The notes beneath the pieces are model-generated. The model was not told the DNA's origin. It was given only the letters and a program-made list of their open reading frames with translations, and searched no databases. A program made the position numbers and the translations under genes. Source: CAZMGG01 sp964565715 (lineage in GTDB: Bacteria; Planctomycetota; UBA1135; UBA2386). Taken from it: a DNA stretch of 25,957 nt. The stretch covers positions 1 to 25,957 of the forward strand of contig CAZMGG010000081.1 in the NCBI GenBank assembly GCA_964565715.1, given 5' to 3'. Positions 1-7,017 of the stretch are shown piece by piece; position 1 is the first letter of the stretch, and every line of letters begins with the position of its first letter.

Positions 1-5
1 GACCT

Positions 6-126
6 GTGAACGGTGGGCCGCCGGAGTCGGTGATCGAGGGGTATGCGCGTCAGTATCTGGAGGTGCTGGCTGCGTGGAAGGGTCGGGTGGGTCGGATGAT
101 GCCGCGCTTCCGTGAGCGGTTCGGCG
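6..126 (+). pseudogene. Internally deleted methyltransferase remnant
   Basis: Bases 1-55 are identical to 5408-5462, the end of the carboxypeptidase-like gene and the start of the complete methyltransferase gene. Bases 56-126 match 6012-6082 with two mismatches (58 and 113). The copy therefore keeps residues 1-17 and about 201-223 of the 275-aa enzyme and lacks the 549 bp between them, including the SAM-binding motif. The deletion is in frame, but at 127 the sequence runs into attC-like DNA and the frame ends at 215 with unrelated residues. It cannot encode an active methyltransferase. It may be a genuine decayed duplicate or a strain variant joined here by the assembler, because the identical stretch is exactly 55 bp. 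Confidence 0.75.
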
Positions 127-205
127 ATCTGCGCGAATCACGCAAACCGCGAGAGCAAGAGTCCTCGACCGCGCAGATGGCGGCTCAGCGGCAGAGGCGT
201 TGGGC
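127..205 (+). repeat. attC site, 3' part only
   Basis: The stretch ends in a GTTGGGC core (199-205) and closely resembles the 3' two thirds of the attC at 10405-10503, sharing CGCGAGAG, AAGAG, CCTCG and GCGGCTCAGCGG in the same order. The left RYYYAAC core is missing because the methyltransferase remnant joins at 126/127, so the site looks truncated. Confidence 0.6.
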
Positions 206-229
206 GGGCGCCTGACCGTCGCCGAGTGC

Positions 230-264
230 TTGGACCGCCTGCGGGCCACGAGTAGGCTCTCGGC
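230..264 (+). promoter_or_regulatory. Predicted leaderless promoter of the DUF6883-DUF4926 cassette
   Basis: TTGGAC (230-235) and TAGGCT (253-258) are separated by exactly 17 nt, and the GTG start follows six bases after the -10-like element. Transcription would begin on or next to the start codon, and no Shine-Dalgarno sequence is visible. A promoter inside the cassette would let the gene be expressed without an integron Pc promoter. This is a sequence inference only. Confidence 0.45.
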
Positions 265-834
265 GTGAAGTTGCCCGGCGTGGAGCACGCGGTCATCGAT
301 GCGGCGAAGGTCCGCGACTACCTCCTCTCGCCGTCGCACCAAGTGGGCCGCTTCCAGGCGCAGTTCTTCTTCGCACTCGGATACTCCCAGGAGCGCTGGG
401 AGACGCTGGCCGCGGATCTCCGCCGCCATGCTGCCGGAGGGACGGCGGTCGCGGGTGAGAAGTCGCCCTACGGCCAGAAGTTCGAAGTCCGTGGTAGACT
501 CGTGGGGCCGAGCGGCCGTGCTGCCGAGATCATCTCGGTCTGGATCATCCTCCGCGGAGAGGACGCCCCCAGATTCGTTACCGCATTCCCTGGCCAAGTC
601 ATGCGATTCAAGCAACTCGATACCGTAGTGCTCGACCGGGACCTTCCCGAGCACGGGCTGCGCCGAGGTGATCTTGGAGCAGTTGTCGAGGTCTACGCAC
701 CCGACGGACTGGACGTTGAGTTCGTCACCGCCTCAGGCAAGACCGAGGCGCTCGTGACGCTCAAGGCCAAAGACGTACGCGCCGTCGAAGACCGCGATCT
801 GATCTCGGTTCGCCCGTTCGACCGGTCAGCGTAG
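265..834 (+). CDS. DUF6883-DUF4926 fusion protein
   Basis: The product is 189 aa. Residues 1 to about 112 resemble DUF6883: an N-terminal MKLPGVEHAVID, then YLLSPSHQVGR, FFFALGY and a WIILRGEDAPR strand. From about residue 114 the sequence restarts with MRFKQLDTVVLDRDLPEHGL and continues as a DUF4926 domain (GDLGAVVEVY, then ALVTLKAKDV). These domains are usually two adjacent small genes, so this appears to be an in-frame fusion. DUF6883/DUF4926 pairs are thought to be toxin-antitoxin-like, but neither biochemical role is established to my knowledge. The gene is a single integron cassette followed 11 bases later by attC. The GTG start was chosen because the DUF6883 N-terminus begins there and a promoter-like element lies just upstream. 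Confidence 0.75.
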   Translation: MKLPGVEHAVIDAAKVRDYLLSPSHQVGRFQAQFFFALGYSQERWETLAADLRRHAAGGTAVAGEKSPYGQKFEVRGRLVGPSGRAAEIISVWIILRGEDAPRFVTAFPGQVMRFKQLDTVVLDRDLPEHGLRRGDLGAVVEVYAPDGLDVEFVTASGKTEALVTLKAKDVRAVEDRDLISVRPFDRSA

Positions 835-845
835 TAGGATCGCCG

Positions 846-942
846 CCCAGCCAGCCGCCGCAGCCGGCGGGCCGCGCGAGGACGCATCCACGAGACCAAG
901 GCACTCGGGCGCGGCCCGCGGCTGAGCGGCAACCCGTTGGGC
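846..942 (+). repeat. attC recombination site
   Basis: The site ends in GTTGGGC (936-942) and begins with a degenerate GCCCAGC. The interior is a long imperfect inverted repeat: a left arm rich in GCCGCAGCCGG and GGGCCGCGC pairs with a right arm GCGCGGCCCGCGGCTGAGCGGC. This would fold into the bulged hairpin expected of an integron attC, at about 97 bp. It begins 12 bases after the stop codon of the preceding gene. Confidence 0.7.
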
Positions 943-963
943 CGGCTACCTGCCCCGTGCTTG

Positions 964-1317
964 ATGGTCCATATCGCACCGAGTGCCGACGCTATCCCTA
1001 TGAGGCCTGAGATGGTTCAGCACATCGGTCTCCAGTGTGAAGATGAACGCGGTCAGGTGCTGGCGCGCTACGATCGCGAGGGGGTCCCGGTGGAGATCGT
1101 GCATCATGCGTCAAGCCGCTCAGCGTGCCTCCGGTTCATCGATCCCTACGGCGACACGGTGCTCAACCAGTTGCAGTTGCCGGTGCTGATCGCGGAGCTG
1201 GAGGAAATGGCCCGCCGCCCCTTGAGCGCAGAGCTTGGTGGCCGACTGAGCAAGGTGGTCGCGTTCCTGACATCGTGCAAGGGCGTTCACCAGCACGTGA
1301 GGTTCATGGGCGACTGA
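964..1317 (+). CDS. Hypothetical protein (cassette gene)
   Basis: The product is 117 aa from ATG 964; ATG 1000 and ATG 1012 are alternative starts that remove a low-complexity N-terminus. I do not recognise the family. The core is mixed alpha/beta, with CLRFIDPYGDTVLNQLQLPV followed by an ILAELEEM-type helix and a C-terminal helix ending in VRFMGD. The Asp-rich, small, soluble character resembles many single-gene integron cassettes and immunity-like proteins. It starts 22 bases after an attC core, but no attC follows it. Its stop codon abuts the start of the duplicated DUF4259 unit, so the original 3' end of the cassette was probably lost by recombination. Confidence 0.6.
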   Translation: MVHIAPSADAIPMRPEMVQHIGLQCEDERGQVLARYDREGVPVEIVHHASSRSACLRFIDPYGDTVLNQLQLPVLIAELEEMARRPLSAELGGRLSKVVAFLTSCKGVHQHVRFMGD

Positions 1318-1866
1318 TCGACGACGAGTAGGCCGACCCTGCCGCTGCGCCAGACCCCACGACGGGGCCGCCGGCGCAGCCCGACATCATTCGCATCAGC
1401 CCGACACAGGAGTTCGCACATGGGAGCATGGGGTCTCGGTCCGTTCGACAACGACGACGCTGGTGACTGGGCCTGGGGGCTGGAGGAGTCGGACGGCTTC
1501 TCGGCCGTGCAGGACGCCCTCCAGGCGGTGGTCGGCGGCGACGACTACCTCGAAGCTCCCACATGCTCCGAGGCCATCGCTGCCGCAGAGACCGTCGCAG
1601 CGTGCCTCGGGCGGCCCGTGGATGGGTTGCCGGATGAGGTGCGCACCTGGGTCGGAGAGCATCCGGTGGTCCCACGGGACATCATCGACCTGGCAAGGCG
1701 GGCGGTCACTGCGATCGAGGCCAGGTCGGAGTTGCGGGAGCTCTGGGAGGAGACCGAACACTTCGACGACTGGCGCAAGTCGATGAGCGACCTCGCAGCG
1801 AGACTCCGCGGCTGACCCGACGCCGGAGCGACCCTCAGCGGCTTCGACCAAGCTGCCTGCACCTCA
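1317..1866 (+). repeat. Duplicated DUF4259 unit, copy 1
   Basis: This segment matches 11497-12038. The part from 1403 to 1694 is identical over 292 bp, while both flanks carry several substitutions and small indels. Copy 1 starts with ATCGACGACGAGTAG, the counterpart of the last codons and stop of the 171-aa gene that precedes copy 2. The unit includes a conserved GC-rich hairpin upstream of the DUF4259 gene (arms GCTGCGCC 1344-1351 and GGCGCAGC 1373-1380). Confidence 0.85.
1420..1815 (+). CDS. DUF4259 domain protein, copy 1
   Basis: The product is 131 aa beginning MGAWGLGPFDNDDAGDWAWG, the characteristic N-terminus of DUF4259 proteins, followed by a helical alpha-domain of acidic character. 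The function of DUF4259 is unknown. It is common as an isolated small cytoplasmic protein and as a mobile cassette gene. AGGAG at 1408-1412 lies seven bases upstream of the ATG and fixes the start. The protein differs from copy 2 (11592-11987) at only three residues (LARRAV versus LAKQAV, and EARSEL versus EAKSEL). No attC core is visible on either side. Confidence 0.85.
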   Translation: MGAWGLGPFDNDDAGDWAWGLEESDGFSAVQDALQAVVGGDDYLEAPTCSEAIAAAETVAACLGRPVDGLPDEVRTWVGEHPVVPRDIIDLARRAVTAIEARSELRELWEETEHFDDWRKSMSDLAARLRG

Positions 1867-1876
1867 AGGCCACAGG

Positions 1877-2113
1877 CACTTCGATTGGCCGGTCCGCGAC
1901 CCGTCGTGGCCCGACAGCGACCCGATCCGCTTCGTCCGGTCGTTGATGGCCGACGAGACCCTGATCGAGGACTGGACCCTCGATGGCCGCTGGTCCCGCT
2001 CCAGCGTGCTGGCCGCCACCGAGGAACCCGACCTCTCAGGCCTGCGGAAGGGCCACGTCGTCTTCATCAGGTCCTGGTCGGGCGCCCGCGACCGCACGTT
2101 CCGCGGCGGCTAG
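1877..2113 (+). pseudogene. 5'-truncated small gene, unknown
   Basis: The frame ending in TAG at 2111-2113 reads as plausible protein for about 78 residues, beginning HFDWPVRDPSWPDSDPIRFV and later GLRKGHVVFIRSWSGARDRT. No start codon with a ribosome site precedes the coherent part. Reading begins directly after the end of the duplicated DUF4259 unit, which probably removed the 5' end. An internal ATG in the TTG ATG GCC context (about 1945-1950) could give a roughly 55-aa product. I do not recognise the family. Confidence 0.4.
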
Positions 2114-2210
2114 ACTTCGGCGGCGCGGAGGCGGCAAGAAGAGCCCGCACGGTCGTGGACCGCGACCGGTCGCCGGGGTGTGATGGGCCTTCACGCTGAC
2201 CCGCAAGGCC

Positions 2211-2921
2211 ATGCTGCCACTGCGATCCTGTCTCCCCCGGCTGTGGCTGACGGCCTGCCAGGGCGCCGCACCGGAACCGCCGGCGCCGTGGCAGGTCACC
2301 GACCCCGTGCCGCTCCTGGAGGCGCGCCTGCGGGAGCCGGTGGCGGGTCTCCACCCCTGGACGAGCGATGCAGGCCGCTTCGAGTATCGCGCTCCCGCCG
2401 ACGCGCCGCGCGACCCACTGTTCGCCTCGGACGAACTCGCCACCGCGGCCGCGCGCCACTGGATGACCCGCGCGTTCGGCATGACCGCCGACGAGTTCGA
2501 GGTCGCCTCCATCGATCACGGCGGCACGAACGATCCGAAGGCGCCGCCGGGACCCGCCGAGATCATCGTCCTGCGGCAGCGCCACCGGGGAATCGCCACC
2601 GAAGGCGTCGCCATCGTCTGGCTCGACGGCGGGACGATCACCAGCGCCCATGCCCATCTGCAGACCTACCAGGCGCGGGAAGGCACGGCGAAGGTGTGCG
2701 TGACACAGGCGGCCGCGCTGGCCGCCTGGCGTGAGGAGCTCCAGAAGCGCGGCGCCGACGCCGCGGCGCTGGCCCGCTACGACGCCGAGGCCAGGCCGTT
2801 CCTCTGCTACCTCACCACGCCGTCCGGGCCGGACGGGACCGTGACCCCGACCTGGGTGATCCGCGACGGCGAGCCCTACATGGTGGACGGCCACACCGGC
2901 CGGACCTGGTGGAACGACTGA
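2211..2921 (+). CDS. Putative lipoprotein with PepSY/FTP-like C-terminus
   Basis: The product is 236 aa. Residues 1-17 contain a short leader ending LWLTAC, a lipobox-like sequence, so the mature protein would be anchored by Cys16, although the hydrophobic core is weak. The middle has an acidic region (MTADEFEVASIDHGG) and a beta-rich EIIVLRQRHRG..GVAIVWLDGG segment. The C-terminal TPTWVIRDGEPYMVDGHTG resembles the final strand pair of PepSY/FTP-type domains, where a DAxTG motif is typical. That resemblance is an inference. It is the first gene of a plus-strand run that continues through 3622, and no promoter is evident. Confidence 0.65.
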   Translation: MLPLRSCLPRLWLTACQGAAPEPPAPWQVTDPVPLLEARLREPVAGLHPWTSDAGRFEYRAPADAPRDPLFASDELATAAARHWMTRAFGMTADEFEVASIDHGGTNDPKAPPGPAEIIVLRQRHRGIATEGVAIVWLDGGTITSAHAHLQTYQAREGTAKVCVTQAAALAAWREELQKRGADAAALARYDAEARPFLCYLTTPSGPDGTVTPTWVIRDGEPYMVDGHTGRTWWND

Positions 2922-2966
2922 TCTCCAGGCTGACGACATCCGACCGCGAACGACGAGCAGTTCCCC

Positions 2967-3140
2967 ATGGTCTGCAACCTCCTGATGTTCGTCTGCGGCG
3001 TGATGCTGCTGATCTGGTGGGTGAAGTCGCGTGCCGAGCAGGCGGCCCTGGCGATCATCCTCGCCGGCGCGATGGTCGGCAGTTGCGTGCTGCAGGCGCG
3101 CCGGCGGAACGAGGACCAGGCCACGGGGCAAGGCGCTTGA
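2967..3140 (+). CDS. Small membrane protein, 57 aa
   Basis: The product begins MVCNLLMFVCGVMLLIWWVK and contains two predicted transmembrane helices (about residues 2-19 and 26-42) separated by a short KSRAEQ loop, with a charged Arg-rich C-terminus. It has no recognisable family. The stop TGA overlaps the ATG of the next gene in TGATG, indicating translational coupling. It lies 45 bases after the lipoprotein gene. The good two-helix pattern and the coupling support a real gene. Confidence 0.6.
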   Translation: MVCNLLMFVCGVMLLIWWVKSRAEQAALAIILAGAMVGSCVLQARRRNEDQATGQGA

Positions 3141-3622
3141 TGCCCGACCCCTCCCCAGCAGCAAGGACTGCCGCGGAACTGGTCGGCGTCGATGTCGAGT
3201 GGGTGGCGGTCGACCGGGCCGGACGCATCGGCATCTTCACCACCGGGGGCCACGGGCCGATCCCGGACAAGCACCTCGCCGACTGGCCGCGACACCGGGC
3301 GCTGGTCGCGGCCCTGCTGGCGCTGCCGTTCACCAGCGAATGCCGGCTGCGCGCCCGCGTGCCTCGCCCCGACGACTTCGTCGCCTGCGTGCGCCGCGGC
3401 CTGTTCGCGTTCGACTGGTGCCCTTCCTGGTGGCCCCGCCGCTACCGCTATCGCCTGCAGGCCCGTCCGATGTCGCCGCTGCGCGCCGATCAGGAACGCG
3501 TCCCCGCCGCCTTGCGCGCGGCGCTGCAGGACTGCGCCAGCACCGCGCTCGACTTCGGGCGCCGCACGCAGGACATCCTGGCGGCGTTCGCGCCCGGCGC
3601 CGGCAGCCCAAGGCGATCCTGA
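3140..3622 (+). CDS. Hypothetical protein, 160 aa
   Basis: The start is set by the TGATG overlap with the preceding small membrane gene. The N-terminal region VEWVAVDRAGRIGIFTTGG-HGPIP resembles the first strands of small immunity or SMI1-like-adjacent hypothetical proteins that begin W-x-A-x-D-x-x-G-x-I. The family is not confidently identified. A Trp/Arg-rich segment (FDWCPSWWPRRYRYRL) and a C-terminal helix follow. No signal peptide or membrane helix is present. Coupling to the small membrane protein suggests the two are made together. Confidence 0.6.
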   Translation: MPDPSPAARTAAELVGVDVEWVAVDRAGRIGIFTTGGHGPIPDKHLADWPRHRALVAALLALPFTSECRLRARVPRPDDFVACVRRGLFAFDWCPSWWPRRYRYRLQARPMSPLRADQERVPAALRAALQDCASTALDFGRRTQDILAAFAPGAGSPRRS

Positions 3623-3706
3623 CGCAACGCGGGGCCGGAAGGGGGTTGTTCCCGTCGCGAGCAGCGCGGATCCTGCGCCATCCCCGACGCCGCGAGGAAG
3701 CCCACG

Positions 3707-5416
3707 ATGCTGTCGACCCTCCTGATCGCCGTCTGCCTCTGCCAGGATCCCGCGCCGCCCGGCGCCACCATCGAAGGCCGCGTGCTCGACGCCCGGGGCG
3801 AGCCGATCCCGGTGGCGCAGGTCTGGGTCACCTCATCGCCCGGACCCGACGTCCTGGCCCGCACGGTGGCCGACGGCGAGGGCTGCTTCCGGCTCGGCCG
3901 CGTGCCGGCCCGTTCCGCGTGGACCGTGCACGCCAGCGCGCCGGGGCGGATCACCGACACGGCCTACGTGTCTCCCGACGGCCCGACCGCGACCCTGCGC
4001 CTCTACGACGCGGGCACCATCCGCGGCACCTTCGTGGATCGGGCCGGCCAGCCGATCGCCGGCGCCCAGGTGGTCGCGGCGTTCGACCTGGCGCGGATCA
4101 TGTTCTCGGCGAAGGTGGAGGCGATCACCGACGAGAACGGGGCCTTCACGCTGGCCGGCGTGCCGCTCGGCGTGATCGACGTGCGCGCCTGCAAAGCCGG
4201 CGCTGGCTTCGGCGCCGAGCAGGTGCATCTGCGCGACGCGGCCGCGGTGAAGCTGCAGGTGGGGACCGATGCCAGCACGACCCTGCGGGTCGTCATCACC
4301 GGCCTGCCGGCCGACGCCGAGCGGCCGCGGGTCAGCCTGCTGCCCTATACGAACGGCAGCCTGCAGACGCTGCCGCGGGGCATGGTGGGCGGCACGATCG
4401 GGGCCGATGGCTCGCTGGTGTTCGAGGGCCTGCCGGACTGGGAGTATCTGGTGCGGCCGTCGAGCCCCGGCTTCACGTTCGCGCCGCGGGACATGCGGGT
4501 GAAGGAGAAGGACAGCCATGACATCGCCTTCACCGCGCACGCGCTCGGCACCATGCCGTGGAGCGGCCGCTGCGTCGACGCCGAGGGCCAGCCGGTGGCC
4601 GGCCTGCGGCTGGCCATCCGCGAGACCAGCGAACGGCAGCGGGCCGAGGCGGTGACCGGCGCCGACGGCAGATTCACCCTGCAGAGCCACCTGGCGCCGG
4701 GCACGAAGTGCAGCCTCTACTCGCTCGACCCGGCCTGGTGCATGGACCAGGCCAAGACCGAGGGGATGTACGGGGGCTGGGACCTGCGCTACCTGAACCG
4801 CCACGAAGCGGTTGTGGCGCCGGACCAGCCGCTGGAACTCAGGGTGGCGCCGGCCACGGTGGTGACCGGCCGCGTGGTGCGGGACGATGGCCGGCCGGTG
4901 CCGTTCGCACGCATCGAACTGGAACACGCGAGGGGGAACCGCATGCCCTGGTGGATGGCGTTCGCGAGTGCGACCACGGACCGCGAGGGCCGCTTCGCGT
5001 TGCGCGGCCTGCACGGCACACCGGACCCGGTGCGGGTCAAGGTCGAGGACAGCAGCGGCGCGGCCGAAGGGGAGCCGTTCCAACTCGGCATGGGAGAGCA
5101 GATCGAGCTGCCGCCACTCAAGCTGGCGCCGGCCGGCTCGATCGGCGGGATCGTCCGCGATGCGCAGGGCGGTCCGGTGCCCGGCGCGCGGGTGTGGCTG
5201 CGGACGTGGGACTTCGTCACGAAGCAGCAGAAGGACGGCGGCGTGACGGAGGTGGTGACCGATCGGGAGGGGAGGTACCGGTTCGTGGGTGTCGGGGCTG
5301 GTGGGTACTACTTGCAGGTGACGCTGCGCGAGGAGCACCCGATGACGCAGGCGGTGGAGCCATTCGAACTGCCGGCCGGCGAGATGCGGACGTTCGACCT
5401 GTCGATCGACCTGTGA
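3707..5416 (+). CDS. Secreted carboxypeptidase-regulatory-like repeat protein
   Basis: The product is 569 aa with a short hydrophobic leader (MLSTLLIAVCLCQ). At least five CarboxypepD_reg-like beta-sandwich repeats are visible, starting near residues 19 (IEGRVLDARGEPIPVAQVWV), 102 (IRGTFVDRAGQPIAGAQVVA), 282 (WSGRCVDAEGQPVAGLRLAI), 384 (VTGRVVRDDGRPVPFARIEL) and 477 (IGGIVRDAQGGPVPGARVWL). Each repeat ends in a typical D-x-x-G-x-F/Y segment. Such proteins are exported and are thought to act in adhesion or as structural scaffolds; no catalytic domain is present. GAGGAAG lies upstream of the ATG. The stop codon overlaps the GTG of the methyltransferase gene by the 4-bp GTGA, so the two are translationally coupled. 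Confidence 0.85.
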   Translation: MLSTLLIAVCLCQDPAPPGATIEGRVLDARGEPIPVAQVWVTSSPGPDVLARTVADGEGCFRLGRVPARSAWTVHASAPGRITDTAYVSPDGPTATLRLYDAGTIRGTFVDRAGQPIAGAQVVAAFDLARIMFSAKVEAITDENGAFTLAGVPLGVIDVRACKAGAGFGAEQVHLRDAAAVKLQVGTDASTTLRVVITGLPADAERPRVSLLPYTNGSLQTLPRGMVGGTIGADGSLVFEGLPDWEYLVRPSSPGFTFAPRDMRVKEKDSHDIAFTAHALGTMPWSGRCVDAEGQPVAGLRLAIRETSERQRAEAVTGADGRFTLQSHLAPGTKCSLYSLDPAWCMDQAKTEGMYGGWDLRYLNRHEAVVAPDQPLELRVAPATVVTGRVVRDDGRPVPFARIELEHARGNRMPWWMAFASATTDREGRFALRGLHGTPDPVRVKVEDSSGAAEGEPFQLGMGEQIELPPLKLAPAGSIGGIVRDAQGGPVPGARVWLRTWDFVTKQQKDGGVTEVVTDREGRYRFVGVGAGGYYLQVTLREEHPMTQAVEPFELPAGEMRTFDLSIDL

Positions 5417-6240
5417 ACGGTGGGCCGCCGGAGTCGGTGATCGAGGGGTATGCGCGTCAGTACTCCTGGCGGCGCTGGTCGGAGGTGTACGGGCATCTGG
5501 GGGATCTGCGGGGCGCCGAGGTGGCGGATCTGGGCTGCGGGATCGGCGACCAGGCGCGTGACCTGTCGGAGCTCGGCGCCAGGGTGCTGGGCGTCGACGG
5601 CAACGCTGGGTTCATCGCGCATGCGGCGGCGCGCGGGATCCCGCAGGCGCGATTCGTGTGCGGCGGCATCGGCGATGTCGGTGGGGTCCAGGGGCTGTTC
5701 GATGGGGTGTGGGCAAGCTTCGTGGTGGCGTACTTTCCGCGGTGTGAGGATCTGCTGGGGGTCGTCGAGGGGGTGCTGGCGCCGGGGGGATGGCTGGCGC
5801 TGACCGAGGTGGATGAGTTGTTCGGGCACCGGCCGCTGCTGCGGCGTTGGGTGTCGCTGGCGGAGAGGTATGCGGAGCAGTCGGCGAGCGAGGGGGTGTA
5901 CCGGTTCCGGTCGCGTGAGCTGGTGGTGGAGGCGCTCCGGCGTCGTGGGTGGGGGATCGAGGTGGACCGGGTGCTGGACGACGACGAGTTCTCGTTTGCG
6001 GGGCCGGCGGGTCCGGAGGTGCTGGCTGCGTGGAAGGGTCGGGTGGGTCGGATGATGCCGCGCTTCCGCGAGCGGTTCGGCGCCGAGGCGGACGGGTTCG
6101 ACGCGGCATTGCTGGAGTGTCTGTCCAAGCCGGGGCACGTGTCACTGTCCCGGGTCTGGTTCATCCTGGCGCGGGCGCCGGGTGGTGAGGGTGGGTCTGG
6201 AGGTGCCGGAGTCGCGGGGTTTCGGCGCCCGGCCGGGTGA
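5413..6240 (+). CDS. Class I SAM-dependent methyltransferase
   Basis: The product is 275 aa. Motif I is EVADLGCGIGDQARDL (about residues 36-51), the acidic loop follows as VLGVDGN (about 58-64), and the post-II strand lies at ASFVVAYFPR, followed by LAPGGWLALTEVDE. This is a Rossmann-fold methyltransferase of the Methyltransf_11/25 type, and its substrate cannot be read from sequence. The GTG start at 5413 overlaps the previous stop, and an identical start is kept in the remnant at 6-126. The C-terminus (APGGEGGSGGAG) is low-complexity and may be a readthrough tail. The gene lies immediately before cassette block 2. Confidence 0.85.
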   Translation: MNGGPPESVIEGYARQYSWRRWSEVYGHLGDLRGAEVADLGCGIGDQARDLSELGARVLGVDGNAGFIAHAAARGIPQARFVCGGIGDVGGVQGLFDGVWASFVVAYFPRCEDLLGVVEGVLAPGGWLALTEVDELFGHRPLLRRWVSLAERYAEQSASEGVYRFRSRELVVEALRRRGWGIEVDRVLDDDEFSFAGPAGPEVLAAWKGRVGRMMPRFRERFGAEADGFDAALLECLSKPGHVSLSRVWFILARAPGGEGGSGGAGVAGFRRPAG

Positions 6241-6844
6241 AATCGGTGTCTGCCCCGGCCTGCGCACGGCGCCGGCACTCTGCCGGCCACCAAAGTCCAA
6301 GGATCGGCCGGTCCGTCGGTCTCAATTCGCTCGCAAGACAGGCCGTGCCGCCAGCTTGTGGTAGCTCGCGCGCGCCGGGGCGCAGGGCATTTGCTCGCTA
6401 TTAGGACGCAGCGTGGCTGGGTTGGCTGGCGGCGTGACACGGTGAGGCACTGCAACAAGGCTCTTGCCACTCCCCTGCCGCCTCGCTAGCTTCCGCCGCC
6501 ATGCGGGAAGCGCCTACCTCGCCCGTAGCCGCAGTGTGCAGCGCACCCGTCGTGCGCGAAGATCTGGCGGACTGCGCCTCGCAGCCCGGCCAGCGCCGCC
6601 TGCTCGATCACCTGCACGTCCCGACGCGGCTGGAGCACCTCAGCCGTCACGCCGCCGTGGCCTCCGCGCGGCTCCGCGACCCTTGTCAACAGCCACCAAC
6701 GGCCACCGGCAAGGCCGCCCTGGTGCGGGCGCCCTGGCATCCGCTGTCGTCGGCGCTGCTAGCGAACGATGAGGTGGTCAGCCGGCCGGGGGTCGGCCAG
6801 CGCGGGACGCGGAGCCAGCGGATGACGGGGCGTTCGCCAGACCT
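6241..6844 (+). other. Stretch without a confident gene
   Basis: No frame here gives a convincing protein. A frame opening at ATG 6501 stays open to 6992 and has a promoter-like element in front of it, but its translation is Arg/Ala/Pro-rich, matches no family I recognise and runs through the attC. The opposite strand (6486-6740) is equally open and unconvincing. The region sits where an integron platform (attI, Pc, integrase) would be expected, upstream of the first attC, but I can identify neither attI nor integrase remnants. Confidence 0.5.
6464..6500 (+). promoter_or_regulatory. Promoter-like element upstream of cassette block 2
   Basis: TTGCCA (6464-6469) and TAGCTT (6487-6492) are spaced by exactly 17 nt and followed by an ATG eight bases later. 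It is about 350 bp upstream of the first attC and points into the array. It could serve as an array-driving promoter or as the start of the doubtful 6501 frame. This is an inference from consensus spacing only. Confidence 0.35.
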
Positions 6845-6939
6845 GCCTAACATCGGGTTGGCGCCTGAGTCCGTAGACGCAACAGAGCGCTGCGCCCGCA
6901 CTTGCGTCGATTGTCTATGCGTGACACTGAGCGTTAGGC
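6845..6939 (+). repeat. attC-like site, degenerate
   Basis: GCCTAAC (6845-6851) and GTTAGGC (6933-6939) are perfect inverse complements 95 bp apart. The right end CTGAGCGTTAGGC matches the right end of the 8311-8370 site (CTGAGCGTTGGGC). The interior pairing is weaker than in the other sites, with only short complementary blocks such as TAGACGCAA against GCGTC and GTCTA. It may be an old or composite attC. Confidence 0.5.
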
Positions 6940-7017
6940 TGCGGTCGGCGCAGTCTCCGCATGGTTACGTAGTTCTGTCGAAGACTTGTTAGACGCCGGA
7001 AGGAGAGAGGCTACTGT

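Larger units (their letters stand above)
127..942 (+). mobile_element. Integron cassette block 1 (CALIN-like)
   Basis: This stretch consists of the 3' part of an attC site, one complete cassette with the DUF6883-DUF4926 gene, and its attC at 846-942. Gene and attC sites have the same orientation, as expected for integron cassettes. No integrase (tyrosine recombinase) gene is visible in the window, so it is a cluster of attC sites lacking an integrase as far as can be seen. The block sits directly against the methyltransferase remnant, and a DUF4259 gene follows at 1420. That matches the layout around block 2 at 6845-10936. Confidence 0.65.

Noticed and set aside
1344..1380. Hairpin upstream of DUF4259 as an attC or intrinsic terminator
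   Set aside because: It lacks the RYYYAAC/GTTRRRY cores and a T-tract. It is partly kept in copy 2 (11529-11563) but with a weaker stem.
6501..6992. Open frame behind a promoter-like element (163 codons)
   Set aside because: The translation is Arg/Ala/Pro-rich with no recognisable domain, it runs through the attC-like site, and the opposite strand is equally open. The promoter alone is not enough to call a gene.
6988..6994. GTTAGAC as a further attC core
   Set aside because: No matching GTCTAAC-type left core or pairing arms lie within a sensible distance, and it sits only 49 bp after the previous core.
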